Source: Dryas octopetala (taxonomy: Eukaryota; Streptophyta; Magnoliopsida; Rosales; Rosaceae). Taken from it: DNA of 64,000 nucleotides. The stretch is taken from NCBI GenBank assembly GCA_963921425.1, contig OY992833.1, forward strand, positions 32,350,698-32,414,697, written 5' to 3'. Positions 13,835 through 33,280 of the stretch are shown here, in pieces. Both the position numbers and the translations under genes were made by a program. Below the pieces are notes generated by a model. The model searched no databases. It was not told where the DNA came from and saw only the letters and a program-made list of their open reading frames with translations. Each line of letters starts with the position of its first letter. Position 1 is the first letter of the stretch.

Positions 13835-14235
13835 GAGGAGTGTTATCCACCTTCTCTAATCTATTTTATTCACCGATATTTTTTTTTATTTTTTTTATTT
13901 TACAATGTAAATTTATGATCAGAACCATTAATTTTTTAGATCTAACTATAAAGATTATCTTTGTAAAAAATCAACCAAATCGGATTTCGTTTGGTTATTT
14001 AACTATGATCAAATAAACTGACGGTTTTGATAACAATTTGATTCATCGTTTGTTTATTTGATAATGATAAAATGACTAAATGATTTCCGATATAGTTAAT
14101 TTTTTACATAAATGATCTTCAAATACTTATATAAAAAATGAACAGTTTCGATTATGAAAATACATTGTAGAATGAGAATAATAAAAGAGAAGGTCGGTGA
14201 AAAAAGTGGATTGGAAAAGGTGGATAACATTCCTC
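13835..14235. mobile_element. Mutator-type MITE, 401 bp, perfect 9-bp duplication
   Basis: The ends are gaggagtgttatccacctt and its near-perfect inverse ggtggataacattcctc. They are flanked on both sides by tataattta (13826-13834 and 14236-14244), a perfect 9-bp target duplication as Mutator-like elements make. The interior, with motifs like tttggttatttaactatgatc, is also an imperfect palindrome and resembles the interior of the MITE at 43,355. Confidence 0.78.
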
Positions 14236-14244
14236 TATAATTTA

Positions 14245-17200
14245 TTGTACCACACGTTGTTGATGTCAAATCTTTGTAATTCAGTTAAAGATTTTGATCA
14301 ATCACATGATGAAATATTTTTATGAATTATATATATGCACTCAAATTTCTTTTGTGTTGGAGGAGATTTTGAATTCAAATCTCATAAACGTTGTTGATAA
14401 TTAAAAAATAAAATTATATACATATATGTATATATTAATAAGTATGGCCGCCAGTTAAAATTATCAATCACTTTTATAACTTTTTTAAGGATTCATATGT
14501 TCTATTGATTTTTAGTGTAAATCTTAGGCTTCTATAAATTACGTCGTACTAGGCTAGGCTTGTATGTAATTTTATTTCTAATATAAATTATGAATACTAA
14601 ACTCTAAACTCCAAATACTTAATCTTTACTCGTTTGGACATAAGTATAATATCAGTAAAAAAAAAATTTCAGCAGAGGATCCTATTCTGGTTAGTTGAGA
14701 TAAAAAGTATAACTCAAGCATGAGAAAGACAAACATGAGGAGAAACCTTTAGTACATGATTAAACTAGATAAACAAAGAAAAAACAAATGGAGTTATGCA
14801 AATTCTATATTACCTTAAGTTAAATGACAGGAAAACGTGCATATATTGTGGTAGAACATTGTCAGAGTCAAGGACTCTTCAATCATAAAGGGGGATAATA
14901 TGTCAAATTGTCAATGTCTCAATGACACATGAGGTCTAGAAATTGAATTTGATGCCCTACATATGTGGGTGGGTAGGATTTGACCAAGAAACAAACCTAA
15001 TACACCATGATCCTAGTACTTTAGGGGAACATCATAATGAACTTCCTGGATAATTAGGACCTAAAGGTGATGAAAATGACAGATTTACAGTAATTTAGAA
15101 GTAGTGGAATTTAACTGTAAAATGGAAAAGTGTACTTGGCACTGAAGCTAGTTTGGGAAGTCCACTTTTGTGTTGCCAAAAAGGAAAAACATGATAAAGT
15201 ATTGTACACTTCTTCTTTTTCCCTTTTGTTTTGGTAGGTGATTAATATCAGAAGTAATGTAGCTGAAATGGCTTTTTTGTTTGCAAATGTGTTGCTAGCT
15301 AGGCCTCGTGTAAGAATCTCTCTCTCTCTCTCTCACTCAAATGCTGCAACAAAAAAAAAAAAAAAACAGAGTTGTGAACTGATTGTTATCAAGTTAATTA
15401 TTAATTTGTTTGATAAATTGAATTTGTACTATTCCAGAAGCACAACATTAAAAAGAATAAAAGCCTTCTAGGATAGTCCTACTTTAGATCATCATTCGGT
15501 GCTTCCACTCTTTATTATATATCAGTGTAGTTCCTATTACAGGGATGCATTACACAAGGATAGTGGGGTTAGAACCAAAAGAGGACAAGCAAATAAGAAT
15601 CAAACATTGAAAAGACTCAGCAAATGGCATGTTTTCTAATTCCCAATCCTGTAGCACGTACTGGACTATCATAACATATATATCTATATAATATATATGA
15701 GTATTGTTAAAATTTTTAAATTTGTATCTCAAATGTGGTTCTAGAATGATGTAATAGTACTTTATATCTAGGTCTATTTTGGAGCTTATTTATTTACAAC
15801 GAGAAAAACATTGACATATACATTGTATATCATTTAAGATCTAAATTTAAAACAAATTTAAAATTCCTTGCATTATTCAATAATATTATATATACTTATA
15901 CCCATGACAACTGTTGTGTTCAAGACAAATTGCAATGGCAAACTCAACCATCCATTATATGCTCTCCTAGCTAGCTTAGTGTCTCACCTATTATTGCCAG
16001 TACCCACTAACCCCTTTTGTTCCACCAATGCCTTTTTGGCCAGTAAGGCCAGTAAAGGTTCATAAGTCATTCCTCATTATAGAGATTCTTGAAAAAATGG
16101 ACATGGCCTGTTTGTAAAAACAATGAGATATGACAAACAGATAAAGAGAAAAAGCTATATATATTCTTGGTAGATCCTTCAGTGCAGTCTAAAGGCTTCT
16201 TTCGCAAATTTGTCTTGGTAGGATGTATACTTGGAATGAGGTATAAATAAGGCTTCTAATTATAAAGTGGAAAGTACACGAGTTCCACTCACCAAATGGT
16301 TTTACCCCTTTTGGCCTTTTGGCTTTTGTAATTTCCTGTCTTTTTTTTTTTTTTCCTCATGAAGATTTTCCATCCCTCCATTTCAGACTCAATATATTTA
16401 GCTATGAGTAGGAAAGGATATGCATTGGGGTCTACAAGCTTTTACTGTTAATTCAAAGTTCTCAACTCTCAAGTACTACCGATTGTTTTCAAGCTAAGAT
16501 TTTGAGTTTACTTCTGACTTTCTGGTGGTAGAGTGACAACTAGCCAATTAGGATGATTGGCTTCATTGGAGCTGTCTCCATCATGTAAATTAAAGAGTGC
16601 TTTTGTGTGATATAATGTGCAATTTGATGCTATGAAAATCACAATTTATGATGTAATTGACTAATTGGCATATTCAGGCGCAGGCTCACCCATGAAAAAG
16701 TAACACAGCTTAGAAATTTGGTGTGATGTTTCTTTGAGAAGACAGAGATGGTCTTCGGCAAATTACAAAATTGGCCCAACCCTTAAAGGTGAAATTGATT
16801 TATTGATTTATATATATGCTAATGTATATATTAGATATGTTTGTACTCAAAATTAAAAGAAAAATTACCCATCAAATAACTAGTACATACATAAATTGCT
16901 TACAAAAGACTGAAGAAGGAAAATCGAACTTAGAATTATTCCTTTACACCACTTTATCTATGTCACTTTAGCTAAGGTGCACGTACATCTTAAAGCTTGA
17001 GTGTCGCAAAATTCAAACCATATAAATTGTTTATTAAAATTAATTTAGAACCATACTAAAATCTAAATCACATTCATGATTTATCCCTCAATAGTGACAT
17101 ATAGTTATTTATTTTCTATCAAAGACTGATTTGATAATTAATTAATCATCTAGATACCGTACGAGTTAGGTACAAAGTCATAGCAGACAAATTAAAAGAG

Positions 17201-18959
17201 GTCCATGACTCGTAATTATCTTTTGAAGAATCTAGCAAGTTTATTTACAGCATGCAAGTTTCTAATTAACAACTATTTTAAAGTGAAGAATATATCATGC
17301 ACATTTGAACCCTCATGAGTCATGATTCATGTCCTTTTATTGCCATTCCTATACCAAGCCCTTTTATTGCCATTCTTAAAGCCAAGCTATTGTAGTAATA
17401 TGGAGGTTCAAAATGCATGATCCATCCCATTCAAAAAGGGGTTGTTGTGTTGTCTACCACATATTTTCTTATGCCAAGAAAAGTAATGATTATTATGCAG
17501 AGAATCAACAATTATATGATATTTGTGTCATGTATTGAATATCTATCCAAAAAGCTTAAGTTATTAAGTGGACAGATCTAATAAGTATCTACAGCATTAT
17601 TAGACCCCTAAGTCCCTCACTCATCTGATGTGAGAATAATTATAACACTCTCCCTCACATAGGTCATAGGAGCGCTATTTTAGATGGCTATAAACAGACT
17701 ATAGTTCTTATTTTGGGTGACTTGAAAATTACTATGTAGTCTCTCTTAATAATAACTTATATTTAGTGGCTCTAATATTATATTGAATATGTTATTAAGT
17801 ACCGAATGAATATTTATAGCTTTATTAGACAACCATCTAATTTCGGACTAATGCAAATATTTCATAATGTCGTAATGCAGAAAATCTTGTACGGCACCTT
17901 TCGGCCAGAGATGACACAAAATCTCAACTGTAAGATATGTGAATAGTGTTCAAGTGGAGAATAGCCATCAATTTTCCACTTAAAAAAATGACTCAAATTT
18001 CTGACTGACTGCTTCTGTGGACTATCTGGATTTAATAAACAAAGCTGCTTGCTGAAATAGCCAGTTGGTCTAAAGTTGTACAAACAGGCTGGCCATTATC
18101 TTCATCATGAAAGAAGAAGAATTCCTTTTTATGTTGAAAGTTGAAAAATGAAAGAAAACAGCTATGCAGGGCTCAAACCTCTCTCTCTCTCTCTCTCAAG
18201 CATAAAAATGGTCATTGCATACATTTTGGGTCCATGGAAGGTAATTTCACAATTAGATAGCTAAAACAGCTAAGCTGTATTCAAAGGAAATGTTCCTAAA
18301 GAATTAAAAGTTGAGAAGGCAATTTGCATTTGTAAAGAATTGAATGTGGAATTTTGTTAGGAAGTGTGGATCGAATACTAATGTCTCAAATTCGACAAGT
18401 GATTGTTCCAACATTGAGTATATTAATTAGAATATATGCTTAAGTTACATCGAGACATTTTGAGATAAAACCTCCCACATCAATTTTAAATGGTAGTTAA
18501 GCTTTTTTATTGGGACAAGTGGAATTATATTATAACATCCCAGAGGAAAAGTTGCAAACGAAGATGGCCCAAAGGCCACCAAACATCATCAAGAGCAAAT
18601 CCCAACAAGGCCCAGTCCAAACACTAAACACTAAGACTAGAAATAGAGAAAAAAAAAAAAAAGCCAGTAAGCTGGGATTGTGAGGAAATGGCCTATTACA
18701 ACATCCAAGGGCCCAAGCTCGCAACCTTCACAAATTAAGTGGTTAGGTTGGTAATCTCAATGCAACATAGCATGACACATGATCATAATTCAAGGTTTAA
18801 GTCCTTAGTTAGGTGGAGCAGGTTGAAGAAAGACTATGCATGAATTAACAAGGCTGCAACAAGAGGAGATATGTATGTATCATGAATCTGAAAACTCTGT
18901 TTGATGGTTATTGTTGAAAGTTTAATTCACTTAACATAAATAAAATGGCTTTACTTTAA
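14245..18959. other. Non-coding stretch
   Basis: No gene supported. It contains (TC)n runs (15318-15333, 18180-18197) and A tracts (15352-15366). Around 17,530-17,860 and 18,355-18,520 there are phrases typical of decayed retrotransposon terminal repeats (for example tgtggatcgaatactaatgt). A stretch at about 18,495-18,730 may be the 3' part of a LINE in minus orientation. None has full ends or target duplications that I can define. Confidence 0.4.
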
Positions 18960-18989
18960 AATTACAGACTGATGCAGCCTGCATATTCA

Positions 18990-19290
18990 TATTTAATATA
19001 AAGAAATATTTTTTTATTTTAATAATTTTTAGTAGGAAGTTTTAGTATTTTTGGGACTTTCCTTTTAATGTTTTTTTTCTAGTTTTAATGCTTTAGCGTT
19101 TATTTTATTTTTTGTCTTCTTATTGCTTGGAGCCAAGATTTTTAAACCTTATAAATATGGGTTCTTGTAAGCTTTTAGATGGTAGTAGATTATTGATTAA
19201 TAAAATTGAGAGTTTTCTCTTTATCTTTTCCTATTATCGGTACTCTCTTTATCCTTTCTCCCGCTGCAAGCAGCATCAGAGATACAAGCT
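18990..19290 (+). mobile_element. Probable LTR fragment (solo or truncated)
   Basis: The order of signals is that of an LTR. There is a TATA-like cttataaatatggg (about 19149), then attaataaaattgagag (a possible poly(A) signal) about 50 bp on, and a pyrimidine-rich tail. Next comes agcatcagagatacaagctt, which resembles the tggtatcagagc-type initiator tRNA-Met primer-binding region. No gag/pol coding sequence follows and I cannot place the TG start, so this is a relic. Confidence 0.4.
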
Positions 19291-19839
19291 TATAAATGAA
19301 AGTTTCTACTAATTTACACTTGATTAATCTTCATAAAACAGGATATCAATATATTTCCAAAGTCATTTTATTGCAACTATATATTAAGATACTACAAACC
19401 AAACAATGAATGTCAAGTCCCAAAGCTAAGGCAAGGCAATTATCACAACTAAGCATGCATTTTCCTTCAAGCACACAATTAATTTGTAAACAGTAAGAAA
19501 GTAAAACAGTAAAATGAACTTCTCTGAGAATTTTTGGATTCCTATACCCTTGACCAAATGTCCATATTCCATATTCAGTTAAAAGATGTCAGTCTGAAAA
19601 ATCAGTATATATTACAGAAACAAAAATTCAACATGAACACAATGATGCAGTAGCCATTAGATTCAGTTCAAGAAAACTGCCCATATTGAAAGTCAAATTA
19701 ATGAGATCACAAAATACAATCTTAGGATATGAATCCCAGTGGCACCAACTTTAGAAAATCATACTTAAACTCCATAAGAGCAGCCAGCCACACCCAGAGA
19801 CAAGGAACAACAAGCAACTAGCTTAGGTGTTTCATGCAT

Positions 19840-19875
<36 letters not shown>

Positions 19876-20312
19876 AGAGATTTTAGCTATATAGATGATA
19901 AGATAAGCATTAAACATATTTTTCTCTAAAAATAAATGGAATATAAACACATTACTATAATTCCAGCATCACAAAAACAAGGACCAAAAAATATTTTCAA
20001 ACCAATACTATATTAGACCATACGCCGAGTATCTTTCAAGTAAAATAGGATAGAGGAACTCTACTATGATTCAGCATTTAGGTTTAGGACGATCCAATAA
20101 GAAAACCAGTTCGCTGTGAAGACAGAGAGAGATATACATAACTTACTAAACTGATTCACTTTTGAAAATTCCTAAAACAAATTAAATATATCTTTAATTA
20201 GTGAAAAATGATTTAACTACGGGTATAGCATCCAAACCTGAAGACACAATTTTGATGACAATATCTACACGCTTTGCTTACAAAAGAATTTAGAATTTCA
20301 GATTATTACATA
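19291..20312. other. Non-coding region downstream of the helicase pseudogene
   Basis: No coding sequence. A long A tract (about 19842-19871) is followed by gagagaga. It lies on the 3' side of the minus-strand helicase copy, but the A tract is on the opposite strand, so it is not that copy's poly(A) tail. Confidence 0.5.
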
Positions 20313-23169
20313 TCAAGCACGCCGTCTACTCAGACGCCAAGAGTTGGGTTCATGATATCTGTCATAAAGTGGTTCAATACATTCTTGACGCTTGCGCTTG
20401 CTCATCTTTGTGGGATGTGCCACCTTAAAGAATCTTGGCACCTGTTCCACAAGCCATTTGGGATCTATAACACTGATTTTGCGCATGTACTCCTTTGTGG
20501 TCATCACCAGCTCATTGTAGATGACCCAATCTGGTTGTCTGTGGAAAAGAGCACTGCTTGGGTGGATATAAACTTGTTGATTCTCAACTAAGGTTCTATA
20601 ACCCTCCAGTGGATCATTTCTAGCTACATGGAAGAAGAGTCCAGCTACAATAGCCTTTCTGATCATTGTTGAATTTTTTCCTGCACTTACAACCTCTAAT
20701 TCATACTTGTCCATGACAGTAAGAAGCTGTTTCCTGACATCCCTCACCTTGCTCAATGACCGAAACTGGACAAAGTTATCAAAACACCAAGGCTTAGAAA
20801 AATTCTTAGCTTTCCAAGCCTCATACACAGCAAGTAAAGTCAGATGGTCTCCCTCAGGTTGGAAAAACTTGGCCCTCTTCTGATCTGCTTGGGCTTGTTT
20901 TTCTCTAGGCCTGTAGAAGATATTGCCTGCCTGAACCATGGCAATGATGGTCAAAATTTCATCACTGCACCCAAGGTTCACACTGGCAAGCAGCATTTTA
21001 GACAATGGTGGATCCAGAGGCAACACTGCCATTCTACTACCCAATTTGGTCAGAAAACCCTCTTCATCCAATGCTCCTAGACTACACAGCTGTTCCGTGG
21101 CAGAAACAAGCGCTTGGGGGGGTGGTGGATCCATGAAATCAAAAGATAGAAGGTCGTTTATCCCCATTGCTTTCATCATAAGTGAAGTATATACAAGATT
21201 TATTCTTTGGATTTCTGGAACTGTAGTAAGAGACGTCTCATTGTGAAATGAACTCTCAGTGTACAGGCGGTAACATTTTCCTGGCCTTGTCCGCCCAGCA
21301 CGCCCAGCTCGTTGCATGGCTGATGCTTGTGAAATTGGAGTTATGATCAGCAAATCAATCCCTTTCTTCGGGTTATATACATTTTGCTTTGCAAACACCG
21401 GATCAATTACGTAGATTATCCCATCAATGGTCAAGGAAGCTTCAGCAATATTTGTAGCCACGACCACTTTCCTCTTCCCTGGAGGAGCAGGCTTGAATAT
21501 CTTTGACTGCTCTTCACAGGTTGGGCACCATAAGCTGGCAGAATAATCAATTCTGGAATACATTTACCTAGTTCTTTCATCCTTTCATACAGAGACTGAC
21601 AAGCAAATTCAATCTCATCCTCACCAGTCAAGAAGAGAAGTATGTCACCTTCCCTTTGAGTCAAGTGAATCTGCAGAACAGTCATTAGAGCTGCATGCAA
21701 GTAATCACTTTCTGGCTGTTTCAATTAATGTAATTTTACAGGATAAATTCTACCAGGAACAGTAAATATTTTACAGTTGAAGAAATAACCTGAAAACTTC
21801 TCTGCATCTAATGTGGCAGATGTGACAATCAAACGAAGATCAGGACGCCTTTTAACAAGCTGCTTCAGCAATCCAAAAAGAACATCAGTGTAGACTGTTC
21901 TTTCATGAGCTTCATCAAGCATGATCACAGAGTACTGAGAGAGGTTGTTGTCAATCAAAATTTCCCTAAAAAGCATCCCATCAGTCATGTACTTAATCAC
22001 AGTATCCAGTCCAGTACAATCATCAAAACGAATAGTGTAGCCAACTTTCTCCCCTAGTCGACAACCAACTTCTTCAGCAACCCTCTTGGCCACAGACGTC
22101 GCTGCAACTCTACGGGGCTGAGTACATCCAATTCTTTGGCGGTGTAACCTGCTTCAGCAAGATATTGTGTAACCTGGGTTGTCTTACCTGAACCAGTCTT
22201 ACCAATGACAACAAGAACCTGATTATCATGCACAGCCTGAACCAGTTCTTTCTTCAGTTTGTAGATTGGTAAGTTCTGAGTCCGTTCGCGGATGGAAAGG
22301 CTTGACCTTTGCCCGAAACTCAGGGCTCCTTCATAAGCATGCTTCTTCCACTCATGCTTGTCATAAACCAATAAGCCAGCACTCCTAAGCTCTTGTGCAA
22401 GATGCCTCTCACCCTTCTCCGGCATAGGGTCTTCCCAAGCCCGATTAAGATCCTTTGGAATGGAATTGAGCATCATTCTTTCTTGCTTTTTGAGCACAGA
22501 ATCAAGTACCGCTGCACGACTCAGTGACCCCTTTGGATCCTTAACAATCTTAATAGGTGACATATCAATTGAGTATCCACTCTTTCCCTGCAAAAATGCT
22601 GGTTGGTCTTCATTCACCTCAATTTCAAGCTCTTCCCCAGAACCCTCCTCTTCTTGATACTGCAATACAATCTCATCTCCTTCCACATCACTCATGCCAT
22701 ATCTTGCAGCACACGAAACACCAGACGCAGCCAACTGCTTCAATTCCCATCTCTCTGTCTCATTCCCTAAATACCCATCTTTTCTATGCTCCTTTTCTGA
22801 GTTCCTATGCCTTCTTCTAGTCCTATCACTGCATTTATCTTCTTCTTTACTATCTCTATGCCTCTGCATACCATCCCTGATTGTCATGGCATGGTTCTTG
22901 TACTTCTTAGAAGCCTTTTTAGGAGAAAGATCAGCATGAATGCTCGTTAACAACATAGACATGAGATATTCAGGCATGACAATACCTTTTTGCTTCAACT
23001 TTGCATGGAACTCCTCCACCGCCTCACACTTTCGATCCATCTCGGTTATGAACTCTGCTACAACCTTGTCTCCACAACCCAGATGAGTTTCAAGCTCCGT
23101 GCAAATCTTGGAGACCAAAGAAAGGTATTCAAGCTTGTTGAAAACACTGTCTTGCGCAGAAACAGCCAT
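20313..23169 (-). pseudogene. DEAH5/PRP22-type spliceosomal helicase pseudogene, intronless, S1 domain missing
   Basis: The family releases spliced mRNA from the spliceosome (DEAH-box ATPase PRP22, human DHX8, Arabidopsis DEAH5). Read from the ATG at 23,169, the N-terminal domain (NKLEYLSLVSKICTELETHL) is DEAH5-like. It runs into an Arg/Asp/Glu-rich linker and straight to ERWELKQLAASG, where a DEAH5 protein would first have its S1 RNA-binding domain. Walker A is GKTGSGKTTQ at residues 322-332 (the usual Glu is Lys). Further on are [22 protein letters not shown] and a near-complete C-terminus ending SWRLSRRRA. The frame is broken three times: a one-base loss near 22,133 before [11 protein letters not shown], an in-frame TAA at 21,725-21,727, and another one-base loss near 21,519. 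There are no introns over 2.9 kb, which fits a retrocopy if the parent gene has introns. No poly(A) tail or target duplication is seen. Sequencing errors could explain single shifts but not the missing domain. Confidence 0.85.
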
Positions 23170-24597
23170 TCGTTTAAGGTAGGAAGAAAGCTCTCTCTCT
23201 ATCTCTTAACATAAATTGAGCATTCAAATATAAACGATCAATGAGCGGCTTCTAAACCCATATCTTCTAGGAAACGTTCGTACCGACAAAAAAAGGAAAC
23301 CTTCTTACCTTATTCGGGTTCCTACCGGAAATAAGCCATCCTTGCTAAGCAAGGAGAAAGTAATGGTATTATAAAATTTGGGTAACTTGAGTTATTAATA
23401 GTTGAAACTTGAAAGTCGGTTAAGATTGGAAATTAATCTTTTATTATCGTTTTCATTGACCAAATAATTCCATGATGTACATCTTATGTGCGGCTCAAGG
23501 AAAAACTCTCTATTTTTTTTTTTTTTTTGTCCTTTTGAAAGGAAGGAAAAAGTCTTTTATATATGGGTATATATCTATTTATACCCTACTAAATGCTCTC
23601 TATACCCTGCCTTTTTTTCTTCCAAGCACTAACCCTTTGAGCAACATCGACCCAAAAACAAAGAACAGCATAGAACAAAAAATAAAAAATACTCGAACCT
23701 GAAACCCAAAACACCAAATCCCACCCTCCCTCCATCAGCAATAACACCACCGGCGGCAACCCCAGACCACCCCCTCCCTTTCCTCTTTTTACTCTTTCTC
23801 CCTTACTTTCACTCTTCGACTCTCTGGGATGTTGCACAGAGAGAAAGGAGTGGGTCGGGAGGAGAGAAGGGGCTGGTTAGGGGCTGCCAACGGTGGCTGG
23901 GGCAAAGGAGGGTGGTGGGGTCGAGATCGGATGGCTAAGTTGTATGTTGTGTATTCTTTTGAAAAATCTGATTCAAGGACAAAATAGAAGTTTTGGACAA
24001 AATTTAGACGTAAAACATATCCAAAGCTGGAGAAATTTCTATTAGCAAGAATTCATACGCCATACAAACATAAGAGCACCTTTTTATTTTACTCTTGAAT
24101 CAACCGGTATTTAATTGGCGGGTTTTTGAGCGTTCAAGAACTGAGAAATTCGCTTGCAAACGTGAGAAAATTGAGCATAACATACGCATTGTTATTTGGG
24201 CCATTAAATTGAAGATTTTCAATTAAGTACAATGGGGCATGGAAAACCAACAGCTCAATTACAAAATTCTCCATTTGCAATTGCAGTGTAGGTAGACATT
24301 CCTTCAAGAGAAATCATACTGCACAAGCACAAGAGACACCAAAACCCAAACTCACACCATCCTGTAGAACAATTCCAAAAATTTGACACTCTTAATATAA
24401 ATTTTGATTAGTCGCATTCACAAATCAAGAATATTGTATCTACCATATTAATACGCATAATCTGACATTTAGATGCTACCCAAAAAAAACTTCAGATATG
24501 ACTGAAAAAAAAATAGTGACCCCAGGGATCAACAGGCCCACCCTTTCAAGCTAAACAAAAGTGAGATGGGAAAATTGATTGCTGTGTCCCAATAATC
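23170..24597. other. Intergenic region between helicase pseudogene and LysRS 3' end
   Basis: No gene supported. It contains a T tract (about 23514-23528), a C/T- and G-rich block (23,580-23,940) with only low-complexity open frames, and the probable 3' UTR of the lysyl-tRNA synthetase nearest 24,597. Confidence 0.5.
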
Positions 24598-31899
<7,302 letters not shown>

Positions 31900-31978
31900 A
31901 CAGCGACTTGGAAACGAGAGGAAGAAGAGGGAGAGTCAGAGATAGGGCTTTAAGGGGTTTTGTGTGCCAAAGTAGCGT

Positions 31979-31986
31979 TAGGGTTT
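31979..31986 (-). promoter_or_regulatory. telo-box in the LysRS 5' region
   Basis: On the minus strand AAACCCTA lies about 80 bp upstream of the LysRS start codon. Telo-boxes are common close to transcription starts of plant translation-machinery genes, which fits a tRNA synthetase. It is a short motif, so the assignment rests on position and gene class. Confidence 0.4.
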
Positions 31987-32449
31987 GCTAAAGGGTATAT
32001 AAAAGTCAAAAGATGGGCAGTAATTTTTTACTTATAATTTTACTACTCGATCTTGTTTAGGTTTTTTTGTTTTTCAAGTCAAGAATGGAAAATAGGTTTT
32101 TTCCTTTTTAAGCTCACTATTAAACACTATCCGACAGACGGATTCAGGAATTGAAAATGAAAATGAGGTGGGCTAAATTAAAAATCTATTTGCGGCAAAA
32201 AAAAAAATTGGAGGCTATCAAATTTTGATGTTTACTTAGAATCTTGAAAAGTGAAATAATAGTTTTTCTTGACTTAAAATTTTGATGTTAATTTGACATT
32301 ATAAACTGTAAATCATATATAAAACATTATAAATGTGTATTGTGTGTGATTAATTGAGTAAACTAATGTCTAATTAAACCTTTATGACTATATTGAAAAT
32401 TTACAAATATATCTAATTTGTTGTAAAACTATTGAAATATTAAAAAGAG

Positions 32450-32780
32450 ACAATCGTGAGAACATACGTACACAAATAGATAATAAGAGAATAGAGGTGT
32501 AGTAGGATAGTTTGGAGCTAAATGGTAGTAAAATGCAAGAGTGTTTGCATTGGAGAGAATGAAGTGTAGTTATGTGATGGAGCAGGAGAGAGTTTAGAGT
32601 GAAAGAGGGAATGGAAGGATGTTCTTCTCCATCATTTCATCAAATGGCCTTATTTATAGGCATATCAGCATATGAAGCTTGGATGCCACACATATCACGT
32701 GGGCATTATCCCAAGCTTACTTGGGCATCACACATGAGACTTGGGGGCATTACCCCAAGTTTTTATTTATTATATTAACT
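32450..32780 (-). mobile_element. Possible solo LTR fragment upstream of LysRS
   Basis: On the minus strand a TATA-like gcctataaataaggcc (about 32648-32663) is followed by a pyrimidine-rich leader and, upstream of it, paired cttggg(g/c)cat repeats. This is the layout of a retrotransposon LTR. It lies in the spacer between the LysRS start and the HPT 3' end. No target duplication or internal coding sequence is visible. The rest of the spacer 31,900-33,280 shows nothing coding. Confidence 0.35.
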
Positions 32781-33280
32781 CAAGATGTGTACTGCCATAT
32801 GATTAAATTATTTACAACATATTAAACTAATGTGTATTGTGCCTTAAATGGACTAAGAGATCAGATGTCATTGTTTTTTATGCTCAATTGCATGATGGTG
32901 TTGGTGTGGGTTGGGTAGACTAAGGCCCCTTTTTAACTCAAGACCCGTTTGATATAGAGATAAATATCAGCTTTTAATCGTAGTCGAGGGTCATTGACAG
33001 AGATTTTAAAAAGCAGCTAAGAGGCAGCTTTTAGATTTCACTATGGAGAGAAGCTACACGGCACCAGTTACTAGTTTAATGATTTTATTGAAATACCCAA
33101 AATATCCTCATAGATTACCACGATTTACATCATAATATTTGTTTTACGCGTGCAGTTTTTCTCTTCTTTCTTCTTCTGCAATTCATTTTTCTTCAAAGTT
33201 CTTCTACTCTCTAGAAGCAGCAGAATCCAAGCTGGGTAGTTGTTATCTATTTTCCTTATTAATTCTTCCACATTGTACCC

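Noticed and set aside
22460-22939. Plus-strand open frames over the helicase copy
   Set aside because: Shadow frames of the antisense coding sequence.
20313-23169. Annotating the helicase locus as three or four separate working genes
   Set aside because: The pieces are consecutive parts of one DEAH5-type protein separated by two one-base shifts and a stop; they form one pseudogene.
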